A stretch of 64,000 nucleotides of DNA from Combretum micranthum. Taxonomy: Eukaryota > Streptophyta > Magnoliopsida > Myrtales > Combretaceae. The notes below the pieces were generated by a model. The model was not told where the DNA came from, made no database searches, and saw only the letters and a list, made by a program, of their open reading frames with translations. Of this stretch, positions 1-12,599 are shown in pieces (the stretch's first letter is position 1; every line of letters begins with the position of its first letter). The stretch covers positions 248,001 to 312,000 of the forward strand of contig JAMXBD010000811.1 of NCBI GenBank assembly GCA_024138025.1. Direction: 5' to 3'. Position numbers and translations under genes: made by a program.

Positions 1-1981
1 TCTTAAGAATAAGCAAATGTTATGCTAATACTATTCTCCCTATTAATTACAAGTCAAGCCACTTATAAATTGTTAAATTACAATGACAGATGTGGCCTAA
101 TCACCAAAACTGCCATGTTAACTTAGTTAACAGGGTTATCGCTCTCTGGACTAGATTCAACGGAATAAAGCACAATTAATTTAAACACTTTTTAACCCAT
201 CTTTAATTAGGATCAAATTAAGATATGTCTATCCTCAGCAAACATCAGTCAAGTTACTATGTACCTAACATGTCAAATAAAGGATCAGCAACTTGACTCA
301 ACAATATAGGGAAAACTGATAAAAGAAATGACATCTTACAAACTTTAATATGAAACTTAAAAAAACTACATCTACTTCATCTTATATTCCAAATAAAACT
401 CACACAAACCTATAAGCTTTCAACTTAATCATAAAACTAAGCAATAAATAGGGAAACAAATATAAAGAAATAAAATCACAACAAACAAATTCAATAAAAG
501 AAAAATATTTCTTTTTTAAAAAAAAAAACAGGGTATGCCGGTCTGGCAAAATTTTGTAACGAAGATCGGAAAGTGAAACAGGTTACCATACATGCCGTTT
601 AAGCCTAGGGAAAATGCATGAAATCTCCAGAGAGTGATACACCTTCCCATACATGGAGTATCAAAGGGTGCATGGCGTTCCAGAGAGTGAAACACCCTCT
701 CATACATACTGTTTCAAAAAGTGTATGGTCCATATACCTTCCCAAACATGCTGTTTGACAGGATGTTTGAAAATTTTCAAATCTCCCCCTATTTCAAACT
801 CAATTTTTACATACATTACTCATATCCTACTTAAACTAAAACACTACATAAGCATCAAATAACTCAAAACCTATATGAACTTCATATTTCAAGCATCAAA
901 CAACTTCTTAAACATCACTCAACATAAGTCAAATCCTTCATCTTCAACTTTTATCAACTTATGTATACTCAAAATAACTTCTACACATATTACAACTTGT
1001 TATGCCATCACTCATCTATCTCTAAAAACTTCAATACACTCCAAATCATGTAAACACTACTTCTCAAGCATTCAACAACTTCCACATGCCACATGAAACA
1101 TCACTCATGCATAACCCAACATGGATCATCACATAACATCACTAACTCATACATATCCAAAACAACTTAAACACTCATCTATACTCAAACAACACACTTC
1201 AAGAACTTATTTAGCTTCATTGATCATTATAAATCATTAAAACCATATCCAAACCCTTAAGAACTTATTAAATCAAAAATCATTCTTATGGAGAAAATAA
1301 GGAAATAAAGAACCATGAAAGCAAATAGAGCTTATCTTATGTCACTTTAACTTGAGAATTAACCTTGGTGCAAGCTTTAAGTGGATAATTTGAGAGAATT
1401 GGAAGATGAAATTTGGGTTATTGTCTTTGAAAGTGGCGGTTTGGGAGGTCTGTTTTGGCTTTGTAATTCTTGCAAAAAAGAAAGTTGATATTATCCTTTT
1501 ACACTTTGACTTTCAAGGCAAATGTTAAGAAGAAAAAGAGAAAGGCTTAGGCGTTGATTTGGGCTGATTTGGGCTCCAAAAAACGGATTTACTATGTTTG
1601 GGTTTGGATTTAACTTAAGTTTAAATGCAAGCTTTGATCTAACATGCACAATGCAATACAAATACAAATACTTAATCATCCTAGCACATTAAATTCTAAC
1701 ATTCATAATTTATCAACTAAAATATATTCACAAAATTTTCATATTTCAAACAAGTAAAACATATACATGTTATGCACTACTATTACTAAATCGTACTATC
1801 ACACCATATTTTATTAACTAATTATTTACCCTAATTTATATGTTTCAAGTAACCATAACATATATTAATTTTACACTAACACATAAAATTCCCATAAACT
1901 AAATTCTTAACAAAACTTCACAATTCAATTAAATCAACATATATATTCAATTAATTATGCATGGAAAATTTGGTTATTTCA
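1..1981 (-). repeat. 3' LTR (partial) of the Tekay/Del-like element
   Basis: Base 1 aligns with base 7839 of the right LTR, and similarity runs to the shared terminus TTATTTCA at 1981. About 100 bases are missing relative to the right copy, mainly around 515-560. Immediately inside is a polypurine tract on the minus strand. No gene is present; a 73-codon reading frame at 875-1096 recurs in the other LTR but is low-complexity. Confidence 0.85.
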
Positions 1982-1995
1982 TTCTCCCCTCCTTT
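1982..1995 (-). other. Polypurine tract of the Tekay/Del-like element
   Basis: On the minus strand this is a pure purine run directly abutting the 3' LTR. That is the expected position of the plus-strand DNA primer in an LTR retrotransposon and it fixes the LTR boundary. Confidence 0.7.
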
Positions 1996-2027
1996 AAGAA
2001 GTTTCGTCTCTGAAACTTACATATTCA

Positions 2028-2327
2028 TTACTCAAACAACTCTGGATACTTTTGTCTCATGGCACTTTCAACTTCCTAGATAGATTGCCATTCATTTTGG
2101 TCACTCCTTTGCACTTTAACCATAGGAGTTGTTTTGTTCCTTAAAGTTTTATCCATTCTACCCAAAATTCTGATAGGCTTTTCAATTGTAGTCAAATCTG
2201 GCTGAATTTCTGGTTGATTCATACCGATGATAGCATCAAGATCTGATACACATTTCCGTAACTGAGATACATGAAAAACATCGTGCAAATCAAATAAATT
2301 CGAGGGCGAATTCAATATGTAAGCCAA
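2028..2327 (-). pseudogene. Pol C-terminus with chromodomain-like tail
   Basis: This is the tail of the pol polyprotein. It reads FHVSQLRKCVSD, then a segment with PIRILGRMDKTLRNKTTPMV, and ends near MRQKYPELFE before a TAA at 2028-2030. The pattern is that of the C-terminal chromodomain of chromovirus integrases, which in the family targets insertion to particular chromatin. One in-frame stop interrupts the last part (near 2076). The rest of the polyprotein lies to the right, in other frames. Confidence 0.7.
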
Positions 2328-2710
2328 TGATCCAATTCTTTCTAATATCTCAAAGAACCAATATATCTCAGATTTAACTTCCCCTTGACACCAAATCTAA
2401 ACACTTCTTTTGTCGGTGATACTTGGAGGAATACATGATCACCCACTTCAAATTCAAGAGGTCTTCGCCTTGTATTCGCGTAGCTTTTGTATTTGTCTTG
2501 GGCAGCTTTCATTCTCTGTTTAACAACTTATATCTTATTAGCAGCTTGTTGTACTAAATCGGGGCCAATTAAAGCTTTTTCTCCCACTTCATCCCAATGT
2601 AGAGGAGATTTACACTTCCTTCCATATAGATCTTCATATGGAGCCATTTGTATGGTTGATTGACGACTACTATTGTAAGAAAATTCAACCAAAGGCAAAT
2701 GGTTATCCCA

Positions 2711-3301
2711 TCATCCTTCAAAGTCTAATGCACAGGCTCTCAACATATCTTCTAAAATTTGAATTGTTCTCTCGGATTGCCCGTCTCTTTGTGGATAAAA
2801 TGTAGTACTAAACTGAAGACGAGTACCCAAGGATTTATGCAAGCTTTTCCAAAATCGATTGACAAATCTTAGATCTCTATCTAACACAATCGATATTGGT
2901 ATTTTATGTAGTCTCACTATTTCCTTTATATAGATTTGAGCCATCTTCTCCAGCGAACATCCTACTCTCAACGGAATGAAATGTGTAGATTTTGTCAATC
3001 TATTTATGATTACCCATACTACTTCATGCTTAGCCAACGTTCTTGATAAGGCAAATACAAAATCCATTGTTATGTTTTACTACTTCCATTCAGGTATTGA
3101 CAAGTGTTGAAGTTCACCTCCAGGTCTCTGGTGTTCGATTCTAATTTGTTGATAGGTTAAGCACTTAGACACATGATCAACTACATCCCATTTCATATTA
3201 TCCCACCAAAAGATTTTCTTCAAGTCTTTGTACATCTTTATGCTTCCTAGATGAATGAAGAAGGCTGAAGCATGAGCATCCTTCATAACTTCTTTTCTCA
3301 A
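2711..3301 (-). pseudogene. Integrase (zinc-binding and catalytic core) remnant
   Basis: Two reading-frame blocks cover the N-terminal zinc-binding domain (3080-3301) and the DDE catalytic core (2711-3067). The zinc domain keeps both His but ends in CLTYQQ, where CLTCQQ is normal, so one zinc-binding Cys is lost. In the core the first catalytic Asp is replaced, since WVIINRLTKS stands where WVxxDRLTKS is expected. The second Asp (VLDRDLRF) and the Glu (DGQSERTIQ) remain. The protein would join retroviral-type cDNA to host DNA; this copy cannot be active. Confidence 0.8.
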
Positions 3302-3570
3302 GTTATAAATTTTGGCACAGAAATTATGTTCCCATATCTTACAACACCTTCATCATCAAACCTTAACTCTTTTCTCTTCCCATTCCTCATGGCAATCATC
3401 AACTTTTCACTTTCAGGGCCTTCTCTTTGACTTTGTTTAATTCGATCTAAAATTGTAGGTTGCAAAGTCAAGTTAGCGAGCATAACATTAACCTTCTTTA
3501 GTGTCACTTCAATATCCATTTTCTTGAATTCCTCTAGTATCGCTTTCTGATCCATGATTAAAGTCCCCAC
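3298..3570 (-). pseudogene. RNase H-integrase linker remnant of pol
   Basis: A 90-codon open block ending at the zinc-binding domain. It contains the linker typical of this lineage, with LTLQPTILDRIKQSQ followed by RFDDEGVVRYGN. It carries no catalytic residues of its own and links RNase H to integrase in the same broken polyprotein. Confidence 0.65.
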
Positions 3571-3738
3571 ATTTATCTATCTCTTTCTACTAAAGGCATC
3601 GGCTACAATATTTGCTTTTCCCTGGTGATATAGGATCTCAACATCATAATCTTTGATCAATTCTAACCATCGTCTCTGCCTCATGTTTAGTTCCCTTTGA
3701 GTGAAAATATATTTTAGACTTTTGTGATTCGTATAAAT

Positions 3739-3927
3739 CTAGCATTTTTCACCAAAGAGATAACGTCTCCACAACTTCAAGGCTAAAATCATCGCTGCCA
3801 GCTCTAGATTATAAATAAGATAGTTCTTTTCATGCGGTTTCAACTGTCTTGATGTATAGGCAATCACTCTATCGTCTTGCATAAGAACACATCCTAATCC
3901 CTGAACTGAAGCATCAGTATATATCAC
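3739..3927 (-). pseudogene. RNase H domain remnant
   Basis: The block begins [15 protein letters not shown] and continues with [15 protein letters not shown]. This is the Ty3/Gypsy RNase H domain, with the first catalytic Asp in YTDAS still present. It is cut by a stop after LFGEKC, about one third of the way through the domain; later parts lie in other frames toward 3600. The domain would remove the RNA strand during reverse transcription. Confidence 0.75.
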
Positions 3928-4152
3928 AAATTATTTCTCACTAACTAACAATCCTAATACTGAGGCCAATACTAACCGTCTCTTTAACTCTTGGAAACTT
4001 CTTTCACATGTGTCATCTCATATGAATCTAACTTGCTTTTGTGTCAATTTTATTAATGGAAACGCAGTCTTTGAAAATCCTTCAATAAATCTTCTATAAT
4101 AACCTATTAACCCCAGGAAACTTCGCACTTATGTAATGTTTATTGATCTTTG

Positions 4153-4975
4153 CTATTCAATATTAGCTTTCACTTTCTCAAGATCAACTGAAACTCCAGC
4201 CTTTGATATCACATGTCCTAAGAAAGCTATTTTCTCAAGCCAAAATTTGCATTTACTAAATTTGGCATATAATTTCTTCTCTCTAAGTCTTTGTAGTACT
4301 ATCTTCAAATGCTCTTCATGAGCTTCCTTACTTTGTGAATACACCAAAATGTCATCAATGAATACGATTACAAACAAGTCCAAATAATCTTTGAACACTC
4401 TATTCATGAGATCCATGAATGCGGCCGAAGCATTCATTAATCCAAATGGCATGACTAAGAATTTGAAATACCAATATCTAGTGCGAAAAGCCGTCTTTGG
4501 TATGTCCTCTAGTTTAATTTTGAGCTGATAATACCCAGATCTCAAGTCAATCTTTGAAAATACTGTCTCTCCTTTCAGCTAATCAATAAGTCATTGATTC
4601 GTGGCAATGAATACTTATTCTTTATTGTGACTTGATTCAATTCCCTATAATTGATGCACATCCATAAACTCCCATCTTTCTTCTTTACAAATAGAACAGT
4701 TACACCCCATGGGAAAATACTAAGTTTAATAAATCAAGTTCTTGTAAATCCTGTAACTGTTGTTTCAACTCTTTCAATTTAGTCAGTTTTATCCTGTAAG
4801 GAGCTTTGGAAATAGGAGTTGTTCCCGGTACTATGTCAATTCCAAACTCAATTTCTCGGTTTGGAGGTAAATCAGGTAAATTTTCAAGAAACACATCCAT
4901 GAAGTCCTTCACTACCAATACGATACTAATATCCACTTCTTTCGCATTGACTATAGCTACAATAGATTTACCCAC
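4153..4975 (-). pseudogene. Reverse transcriptase remnant
   Basis: The N-terminal part (4700-4975) has DVFLENLPDLPPNREIEF and APYRI, the conserved entry to Ty3/Gypsy RT. The central part (4153-4545) carries [21 protein letters not shown] and the polymerase active site as FIDD in [13 protein letters not shown], so both paired aspartates survive. Around 4546-4700 the frame is lost and stops appear, including one in the region that should read VDYR(Q/A)LN. Confidence 0.8.
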
Positions 4976-5289
4976 AATTCCATGGAATTCATACTTTTAG
5001 GTATATGTCTCTCAAGAGTGTCAGTGAATTTCCCATTCTCCAAATTAAAACTCAACTCTTCTTTATTGCAATCTATTGTGACTTTATACATGTTTAACCA
5101 ATTCATACATAGTATTACATCGAAATTAGATAAAAGCAAAACTATCATATCAATCGACAAATTTACTTTAGAAATCATCACATTAGCATTTCGACAAATG
5201 CATGGTTGTCTAGTTTCAGCAACTAAAGGAGTATTTATGCACATCATATGATCATTCAACACTTCAGAAGCAAGCTCACAATCATTCAT
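4957..5289 (-). pseudogene. Retropepsin-like protease remnant
   Basis: A 110-codon block with FDVILCMNWLNMYKVTIDC, which matches the ILGMDWL-type segment near the end of Ty3/Gypsy proteases. The catalytic Asp motif should lie upstream, near 5310-5340, where the frame is broken. The family enzyme cuts the Gag-Pol polyprotein. Confidence 0.6.
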
Positions 5290-5507
5290 AAATTTTTCAG
5301 ATATGCAAGCATAGTAGCTCCAGTGTCTATTAAAACATACACATGTCAGTTTGAAACAAGCAAAGTACCTAACAAAGTGTCTATAGGAGGAGCTTCCTCA
5401 ATTTGCTGTAAAGCGAACACTCTTGCTAAAACCTTTCCTTTCTCTGAATTAGGTCCACCATTATTGTTATCAAGTCATTCCTTACAATTTGCAATATGAT
5501 GGCCTCT

Positions 5508-6746
5508 CTATTTACAATATGCATAGAATACAAGTTTTAACACTAGGTTTGTGCACTCTGAAGCTCGATGTCCCACTTGACCACAAGAGAGACAAGCTCC
5601 TGGATTCCACTTGCATTCAGATAGCTCATGGGGCTCAAAGCATCTAAAACATTTCCTTTCAAAAAATGGAGTTGGGGTCTTGGTTACTGTTTTCATATCA
5701 GTCTTCTTTCCAATGAATAGTTTCTTACCTTTCCCTTGCTAATTTGAACTTTTACTAACACCTTGATAACCTTCAAAAGACATTGAAGATGGAGATCTCT
5801 TTCCCAAATAAGCTGCTTTCCTTGAGCTTCTTTCTTTACCATCATTCTGTATCTATTCAGCTAACTTGGCCTTAACCACTTCATCATCCATAATATGAAG
5901 TTGGAACATCTTAACCTCTCATATAATCTTATCATTCAATCCATTATGAAATTTTGCACTTTTGATTCTCATCTCTATATATCTCACCTACAAATCGTAA
6001 CAATATGCAAAATTCAGCATGGTACTCATCGATCATTTTACTTCCTTGTCTCAAGCTTGGCCAGTCGGATATCATCTGTTCCCTAATTGTAGTTAGAAAA
6101 TATTGAATGAAGAAGGCATCCTTGAATCTTGTCCATGTAATAGGTCTTTGGATATTTGCACTAATCAATCTCCACCAATTGTATGCTTCTTTCTTCGACA
6201 TGTACATAGTTAAATCTACGTTCTTCTCCTCTAGAACATCATAGGCTACAAATGCTTTCTATCTAACTCCTCTATCCAACTATCAGCTACTGTTGGATTT
6301 GTTTCTGTCCCAGCAAAATCTGGTACCGATCTATTGAAATCATATAACTTTAATTGATTCCCTTGGTCATTAGCTAATAAGTTCTCACCCTATCTTGCCC
6401 TAGGAAGACCATACTATTGCATAAAATGCTATTATTGTTGATACATCATCATTTGGTACTACTGCATCATAGCAAACATGTCTTTGAACATGCCATACAT
6501 TGATGATGTATCTCCTATTTGTGCTTGAGGCATTTGAGGTATTAAGGGAAAAGGTGACATTGGTGGTCGTTATGGAATTTCTATCTATAGTGGATTATGT
6601 GATGCTAAGGCTGATGTAGGAGATGGCATGGTAGTGGAACTCGAAGTAATAAAAGATGTGGATGCCAATATAGAAGCTTGTAAAGGCAAAGGAGGCATAT
6701 CATCTCTATCTGTCTACTGTTGAGCTGATCTTCGAGACCTATCCAT
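5508..6746 (-). pseudogene. Gag remnant with two zinc knuckles
   Basis: Gag starts at an ATG at 6746 (MDRSRRSAQQ, then a stop). A Gag-core block at 5944-6207 has YNWWRLISANIQ and WTRFKDAFFIQYF, typical of plant Gypsy capsid. At 5508-5696 two Cys-rich knuckles follow, CFRCFEPHELSEC and the canonical CCHC CLSCGQVGHRASEC. The capsid packages element RNA and the knuckles bind nucleic acid. Several stops and frame changes make it a dead copy. Confidence 0.75.
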
Positions 6747-6980
6747 CTTAAACATAGGCATGCAACACTTTATAACACACATGTATGGGATTTAGTTCAT
6801 GCATCAATCTTAGTAAATTTTGTTTTATTAAAACAGCAAACAAACAACAAACAAACTCAAGCAAGCAAAGAAAACACAATTATTAAAACATAACCTAAAC
6901 CTTCCTTATGCTAACTCACCACATCTAAGGCTAGATCACACCTAATCTATCACATTTGGGTAAACAATTATACAGACATA

Positions 6981-6993
6981 GCTCTGATGCCAC
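6981..6993 (-). other. Primer-binding site, initiator-Met tRNA type
   Basis: On the minus strand this reads TGGCATCAGAGC, one base different from the plant initiator-Met tRNA primer site TGGTATCAGAGC. It sits two bases inside the 5' LTR, the standard position for priming minus-strand synthesis, and it fixes both the orientation and the LTR edge at 6996. Confidence 0.8.
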
Positions 6994-6995
6994 TT

Positions 6996-9921
6996 TGTAA
7001 GGACCTGGATTTGCTACATATTTTAGAACATGTAAATCCAGCCCCCAGCCACATATATCCTGCAATATCACATGTAAAGCTATCCATAAAGAAAGAGTTT
7101 ATGTCAATCATTTGTCCAACCTATTATGAGAACCATTTTAAAAACTATCTCATTATGTGAAACATGATACATAATATAACAAAAACTTCATTATCCTTTC
7201 TCATTAAGATAAAGAACTTTAATACATATATATATATACACACACTTAAGGTTACAAAACATAGGCTTAAGATTAAGCCTATAACACAAAACATATAAGG
7301 CTATCAAAATAACTAACATCTATTACATTTGTTCTAAATACATTCCTCCTATTTTATTACAAAAGCTTTCCATCATCAAGGTCGGGGCTCCTAATCATTC
7401 CATTCATCCAAAAAGTCCTTAAAATCGGTTCCATATCCCAACTGAGTATAAAACTCATCCTCATCAATACTTGAAATATAATATCATGAGCCAAAGACCC
7501 AGTAAATAAGTAAGAGAAACACATATGAATGACAGACACACTTAATTTATATGCAATGCTTCAACGGTCAATTTATTATCTAATAATTAAATTTGTCAAT
7601 CAACAAAAGAGTAGTCAAACTCAAGACAAGCCATTAGGAAGCTGCGGGTCCTGAGTAATAGCAGGTACTCAGGGGGTTGATATAGGCAGCCCGAATATCT
7701 ATATCTCCTATATCTAACTTAAAACAAATAGTAATTCTATCTAGGGTTAATAGTCATTACTTAAAAATACTTAACTTAATTCATAATATCGTTTAGTTCA
7801 ACTGGTCCCGTAAACGTGAATAGAATCATATTATTTCTTCTTAAGAATAAGCAAATGTTATATCGATACTATTTTCCCTATAAATTACCCGCTGAGTTAC
7901 TTATAAATTATCTAATTACAATGATAGGGGTAGCCTAAGCACCTAAAATGCCATATTAACCTCGTTAAAAGGGCTGCCGCTCCCCGAACCAGATTCAACG
8001 GCATAAAGCACAATCAATACATACACTTTTGAACCCATCTTTAATTAGGATCAAATTAAGATATGCTTATCCTAAGAAAACATTAATCAAGTTACAGTGT
8101 ACCTGTCTTGTCACGTAAAGGATTAGTAACTAGACTTAACAAGTTAGGGAAATCAGATAAAAGAAATTGCTTCTTAAAGACTTTAATATAAAACTTAAGA
8201 AAACTATATTTACTTCATCTTATATTCCAAATAAAACTCATACAAATCTATAAGCTTTCAACTTAATCATAAGATTAAGCAATAAATAGGGAAACAAATA
8301 TAAAGATATAAAATCACAACAAACAAATTTCATAAAGAAAAAAATTTTCTTTTTTTTAAAACATCATACGCAGGCTCAACGCTAGCGGCATAAATGGGTA
8401 GGTCGGTAGCGTACATGTATAAAGGCTAGCAGCATTGATGTCTAGCAAAATTTTGCAACAAAGATCAGAAAATGAAACGAGTTGCCATACTTGCCGTTTC
8501 AGATTCTGTTTAAGCCTAGGGAAAACACATGGAATCTCCAAAGAGTGATATATCTTCCCATACATGGTGTATCAAAGGATTATGACTCTTTAAAGAGTGA
8601 AACACCCTCTCATACATGTTGTTTCAAATGGTGTATGGGTCATACACCTTCCTAAACATGCTGCTTGATAGGGTGTTTGAAATTTTTAGAATCTCCCTTG
8701 TTTCAAACTCGATTTTTACACACTTTACTCATATTCTACCTTAACTAAAACTCTGCACAAGCATCATACAACATTCCACATGCTTTTAACAATTCAAAAC
8801 ATGTATGAACTTCATATTTCAAGAATCAAACAACTTCTTAAACATCACTCAACATAACTCAAATCCTTCATCTTCAACTTTCATCAACTCATGTATAGTC
8901 AAAACAACTTCTACACATATTACAACTTGTTATACCATAACTTATCTATCTCTAAACACATCAACACACTCCAAATCATGTAAACACTACTTCGCAAGCA
9001 TTCAACAACTTCCACTTGCCACATGAAACATCACTCATGCATAACCCAACATGAGTCATCACACAACATCACTAACTCATACATCTCCAAAATAACTCCA
9101 ACATCTATACTCAAACAACACACTTCAAGCACTTATTTAGCTTCATTGATCATTATAAATCATTAAAACCATATCCAAACGTTTAAGAACTTATTAAATC
9201 AAAAACCACTCTTATGGAGAAAACAAGGAAATAAAGAACCATGAAAGCATATAGAGCTTACCTTATGTCACTTTATCTTGAGAATTAACCTTGGTGCAAG
9301 CTTTAGGTGGATAATTTGAGAGAATTGGAAGATGAAATTTGGGTTGTTGTTGTTGTTGAGAGTGGCGATTTGGGAGGTCTATTTTAGCTTCGTAATTTTT
9401 GCAAAAAAGAAAGTTGATATTATCCTTTTACACTTTGACTTTCAAGGCAGATTTTAAGAAGAAAAAGAGAGAGGCTTAAGCTTTGATTTGGGTATAATTT
9501 GGGCTCTAAAAAATGGCTTAAAATCTACTATGTTTGGGTTTGGATTTAACTTAAGTTTAAATAAAAGCTTTAATCCAACATGCATAATGCAATACAAATA
9601 CAAATACTTGATCATCCTAGCACATTAAATTCTAACATGAATAATTTATTAACTAAAATATATTCACAAAATTTTCATATTTCAAACAAGTAAAACATAT
9701 ACATGTTATACACTACTATAACTAAATCATACTATCACACCATATTTTATTCACTAATTATTTCCCATAATTTCTATGCTTCAAGTAACCATAACTTGTA
9801 TTAATGTTACACTAACGCATAAAATTCTCATAAACTAAATTCTTAACAAATCTTCACAATTCAATGAAATCAACATATATATTCAATTAATGATGCATTG
9901 AATTTTTTTTTTTTTATTTCA
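6996..9921 (-). repeat. 5' LTR of the Tekay/Del-like element
   Basis: A 2,926-bp terminal repeat running from TGTAAGGACC to TTATTTCA on the plus strand, with the TG...CA ends of LTRs. Bases 7839-9921 align with the left LTR. No protein of its own is encoded. The element promoter should lie here, reading leftwards, but I could not pick a convincing TATA box. Confidence 0.85.
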
Positions 9922-11561
9922 TCATCAATCTTGCATTGATAAAAGCTCACAAGTTGATATCACAAAGAATTACAATAATAAGTACTACTATCCAACTCAT
10001 GTTAAATACCATATACACAAGATCATCATTAATCTGAATTACTTTACAGATTTCCACATAAAGGATCAAAAGTATACTTTAGCAACTTTGATGGATTATC
10101 AATTAGTAACTGAAATTATGGGAACTTATTTACAATTTATGGCACAACCGATGAGAAAGTCCCAATCATCAATATAGAATTCTAAAATATTTGAAAGCAT
10201 TAGTTCAACCACAATCCTCTTTTGGTGTGTGTTTATCCTTTCCTTTCCTTCTTATGTGGCATAAAACATAATTTACACTCAAATTAAAAATCTTTCATTT
10301 TAAAAATTAAAATAAATAGTATTATTAATAACAAAACAAAGTGTCGACGGTTATACGTTTGAAATATTCAAAGAAGAATCCATTCGAGGAAAAAATCTTA
10401 TATGTGTGGATACGTAATCCATAAAATATCAATAATATTTTAATATGTATTATGTATATTAATAAAATTAGTAGTTTCTTAATTAACCTATATGAAATCT
10501 AACAATTAAATCAACACGTCCACAAATATCAATTTAATAACAATAAGAACTTATAGATGAACTCAAGAAAACTAATCTATTATTGAAAACTAATAAATCC
10601 TAGTTACATATATAAGTAGGGTTCTTCTAAAGCTAAAATAATTATTATCCACCCTTGCATAAATAATATGATTAAAAACACCAATTCTAGAAAAAAAAAA
10701 AAAAGAATATAAAAACTCCTTTACGATGATCTTCTAATAACTCCAAGGTTAAAAATCTTCAGAGCATAATAATCTTGAATACTCACTCTATTCTCACTCT
10801 AAAAATTCTTGATCTCTCAAATATCCCCAAGTGAAAATATGGCTTATGTTCTTAGTAGATTTGAGAAGTTCCTTATATATAACCCTTGTAAATCTTGTTC
10901 TCCTCATAAAAATAGAACTTTCTCCTTTATTTTTCTCTCTTACAAGTGCTTAGATGAAGTTTAGTCCGTATCTTGACGATATCTTTTAAAGATAAGCTTA
11001 GATAATGTTGAAAAGATAGGCTATAGTTTTAACAAGAGTCTCAACATAAGTCTTATGTACTTACTTGTGAGGTTTGGAAAATACACATTTTTCATTTGAA
11101 AACAACTCCTACACGAACCCAAACATAGATCATGTTCTCATACGAATCTCTGCATCCCTTATGTTGTCTCTTATGTAGACCTTTTTGTCTCCCACACAAG
11201 CCAGCTCATGTACTCTCTTATATAGATTGCACTTTTCCAACTTTCTTCAACTTGAACAAAATTTACTTTAACTCATCCAAATTCCTTCTTTTAAGCTCAA
11301 ATGACCTTCCAAAACCGAAAGTAGAAAATTAAACTAGTTAAGTAACTTTGTCTTATAATTGTTCATAAAAATTAATCATTAACCTCAAAATATTCTTTTA
11401 AAATAAAGGTTAAATTACAACTTATCAAGTAGCCAAATGATTAATGAAAAAAGGCAAAAAGAAAAGTAAATATAGAAAATTCCTTTTATGTATATATACA
11501 TGAAATATGTGGCAAATAAATAAATAAAAAAGCTATAGTGGATTTGGGATTTATTCAATGA
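9922..11561. other. Non-coding interval between two retrotransposons
   Basis: AT-rich sequence without a supportable gene. Its main internal landmark is a stretch at 10170-10490 that reappears at 18505-18870. The remainder, including 10650-11330, shows no recognisable protein, RNA or terminal repeat. Confidence 0.5.
10170..10490. repeat. Dispersed repeat, copy 1
   Basis: Shares ordered blocks with 18505-18870, including TTTGAAATATTCA-like sequence and the shared string CATAAAATATCAATAATATT in both. The second copy lies within an intron of the ascorbate oxidase pseudogene. This may therefore be a third remnant of the oxidase duplication or an unrelated dispersed repeat. Confidence 0.6.
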
Positions 11562-11566
11562 AGAAT
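11562..11566. repeat. Target-site duplication AGAAT, left copy
   Basis: AGAAT directly precedes the TG of the left LTR and is repeated after the final CA of the right LTR at 17003-17007. Five bases is the normal duplication for Gypsy integrases. Confidence 0.9.
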
Positions 11567-12065
11567 TGATACCAAGCCCAGTCCTTAAAGCCCAACTACT
11601 AAAATAAAAGGAAATCTTAGAGCCTTCCAAATGTATCTCTTGCCTCTTTCTTCAGATAAGAACTCTCTCTCTCTCTAGTTCTCTCTCTATCTGTGTTTCA
11701 GATTATTCTCAAGAAACCCTAAGTGAACTAATGTGTTTTACTATGTTGTTGCAAGCAAAAGAAGCATGCAATCATGAGACTTCTTCGAGTTAGTCCCTAA
11801 CTCCAACAAGACTATTTTTCTTAATAGTGCAGGTAATTACCCTTTTCTGCTTTGATCTTTATTTATAGTTCCTTTCAATAGATCCCTTAGCATAAACACT
11901 TGGGTCTGTTAGTACAAATGTATCACTATTGTACAATTTGAGATTATAACTATTTTGTAAACAAATGTCTATTTTTTACAGCTAAGCTAAGGGTTACAGT
12001 AATTTTGGTACATAGCCTTTGTGCTAAGTGGTAGTTTTCGAACTCTAGACTTATCCCTTGCAACA
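11567..12065 (-). repeat. 3' LTR of family X copy 1
   Basis: Runs from TGATACCAAGCCCA to CCCTTGCAACA. It aligns along its whole length with 16515-17002, with scattered substitutions and small indels. A CT-rich microsatellite (about 11666-11690) is present in both LTRs. Purine-rich sequence follows on the minus strand at 12070-12080. Confidence 0.9.
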
Positions 12066-12544
12066 AATGGCTCCCTTTATTGAAATGGAACCTTGTCCCC
12101 AAGGTGAAAGTCTGTGTATGTCTAAGTAAAAGAGTCCCGGTCTTCCCAAGTAGTTTCTTTACGTGGTAATCCATGCCATTATACCAAAACTTGTCGGATG
12201 GGTTTGCCGCACCAAAACACTGTCCGAAAATCCACCAAAACAAATGGTGTCAACAATGATTTGTTATCAATCGCCCCAAGAGGTAACTCTAAAGAGGGTA
12301 TAGAAGCACCATAGGCTTTCTTTAGTAAGGATACATGAAAAACATCATATATCTAAGCTTCTTCTAGTAGCTTAAGCTTGTAAGCACAAGATTCTATTTT
12401 CTTGAGAACTTCAAATGGACCATAATAGAGGTTAAAAAGCTTGTTAGTTTTCCCTAAGGGAACCAAAATCTGGCGATGTGGTTGTAGTTTCACAAACACT
12501 AGCTTGCCAAGAGAATGCCAAGTCATATCAATATTGATCAGCAT
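12066..12544 (-). pseudogene. Integrase C-terminal region with chromodomain-like remnant
   Basis: The 12353-12544 block has KLVFVKLQPHRQ and YYGPFEVLKKIESCAYKL, the conserved C-terminal beta-strand region of Gypsy integrases. The last piece (about 12100-12200) preserves in broken frames the pattern of a WKG...EEATWE...LEDK tail. The sister element is better preserved here, with LEDKV at about 38800. Confidence 0.6.
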
Positions 12545-12599
12545 AAAATTTCATTCTTACCTGAGCCTTAGTAAGATTAGCACGTAGATTAGCCAATAA

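Larger units (their letters stand above)
1..9921 (-). mobile_element. Ty3/Gypsy chromovirus, Tekay/Del-like, left end cut by window
   Basis: This is an LTR retrotransposon read on the minus strand. The 5' LTR lies on the right (6996-9921), the internal region is 1982-6995, and the 3' LTR on the left is truncated by the window start. Gag, zinc knuckles, protease, reverse transcriptase, RNase H, integrase and a C-terminal chromodomain-like segment follow in Ty3/Gypsy order. LTRs of about 2.9 kb, the integrase wording and the chromodomain fit the Tekay/Del lineage. That assignment rests on remembered family traits, not a search. Many stops and frameshifts break the coding region. The left target-site copy is outside the window, so target duplication cannot be tested. 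Confidence 0.85.

Noticed and set aside
875..1096. A 73-codon frame conserved in both LTRs of the Tekay/Del-like element (also 8805-9026).
   Set aside because: The two copies are the LTR duplicates of one insertion, so similarity does not show selection, and the peptide is low-complexity Ser/Thr/His-rich.
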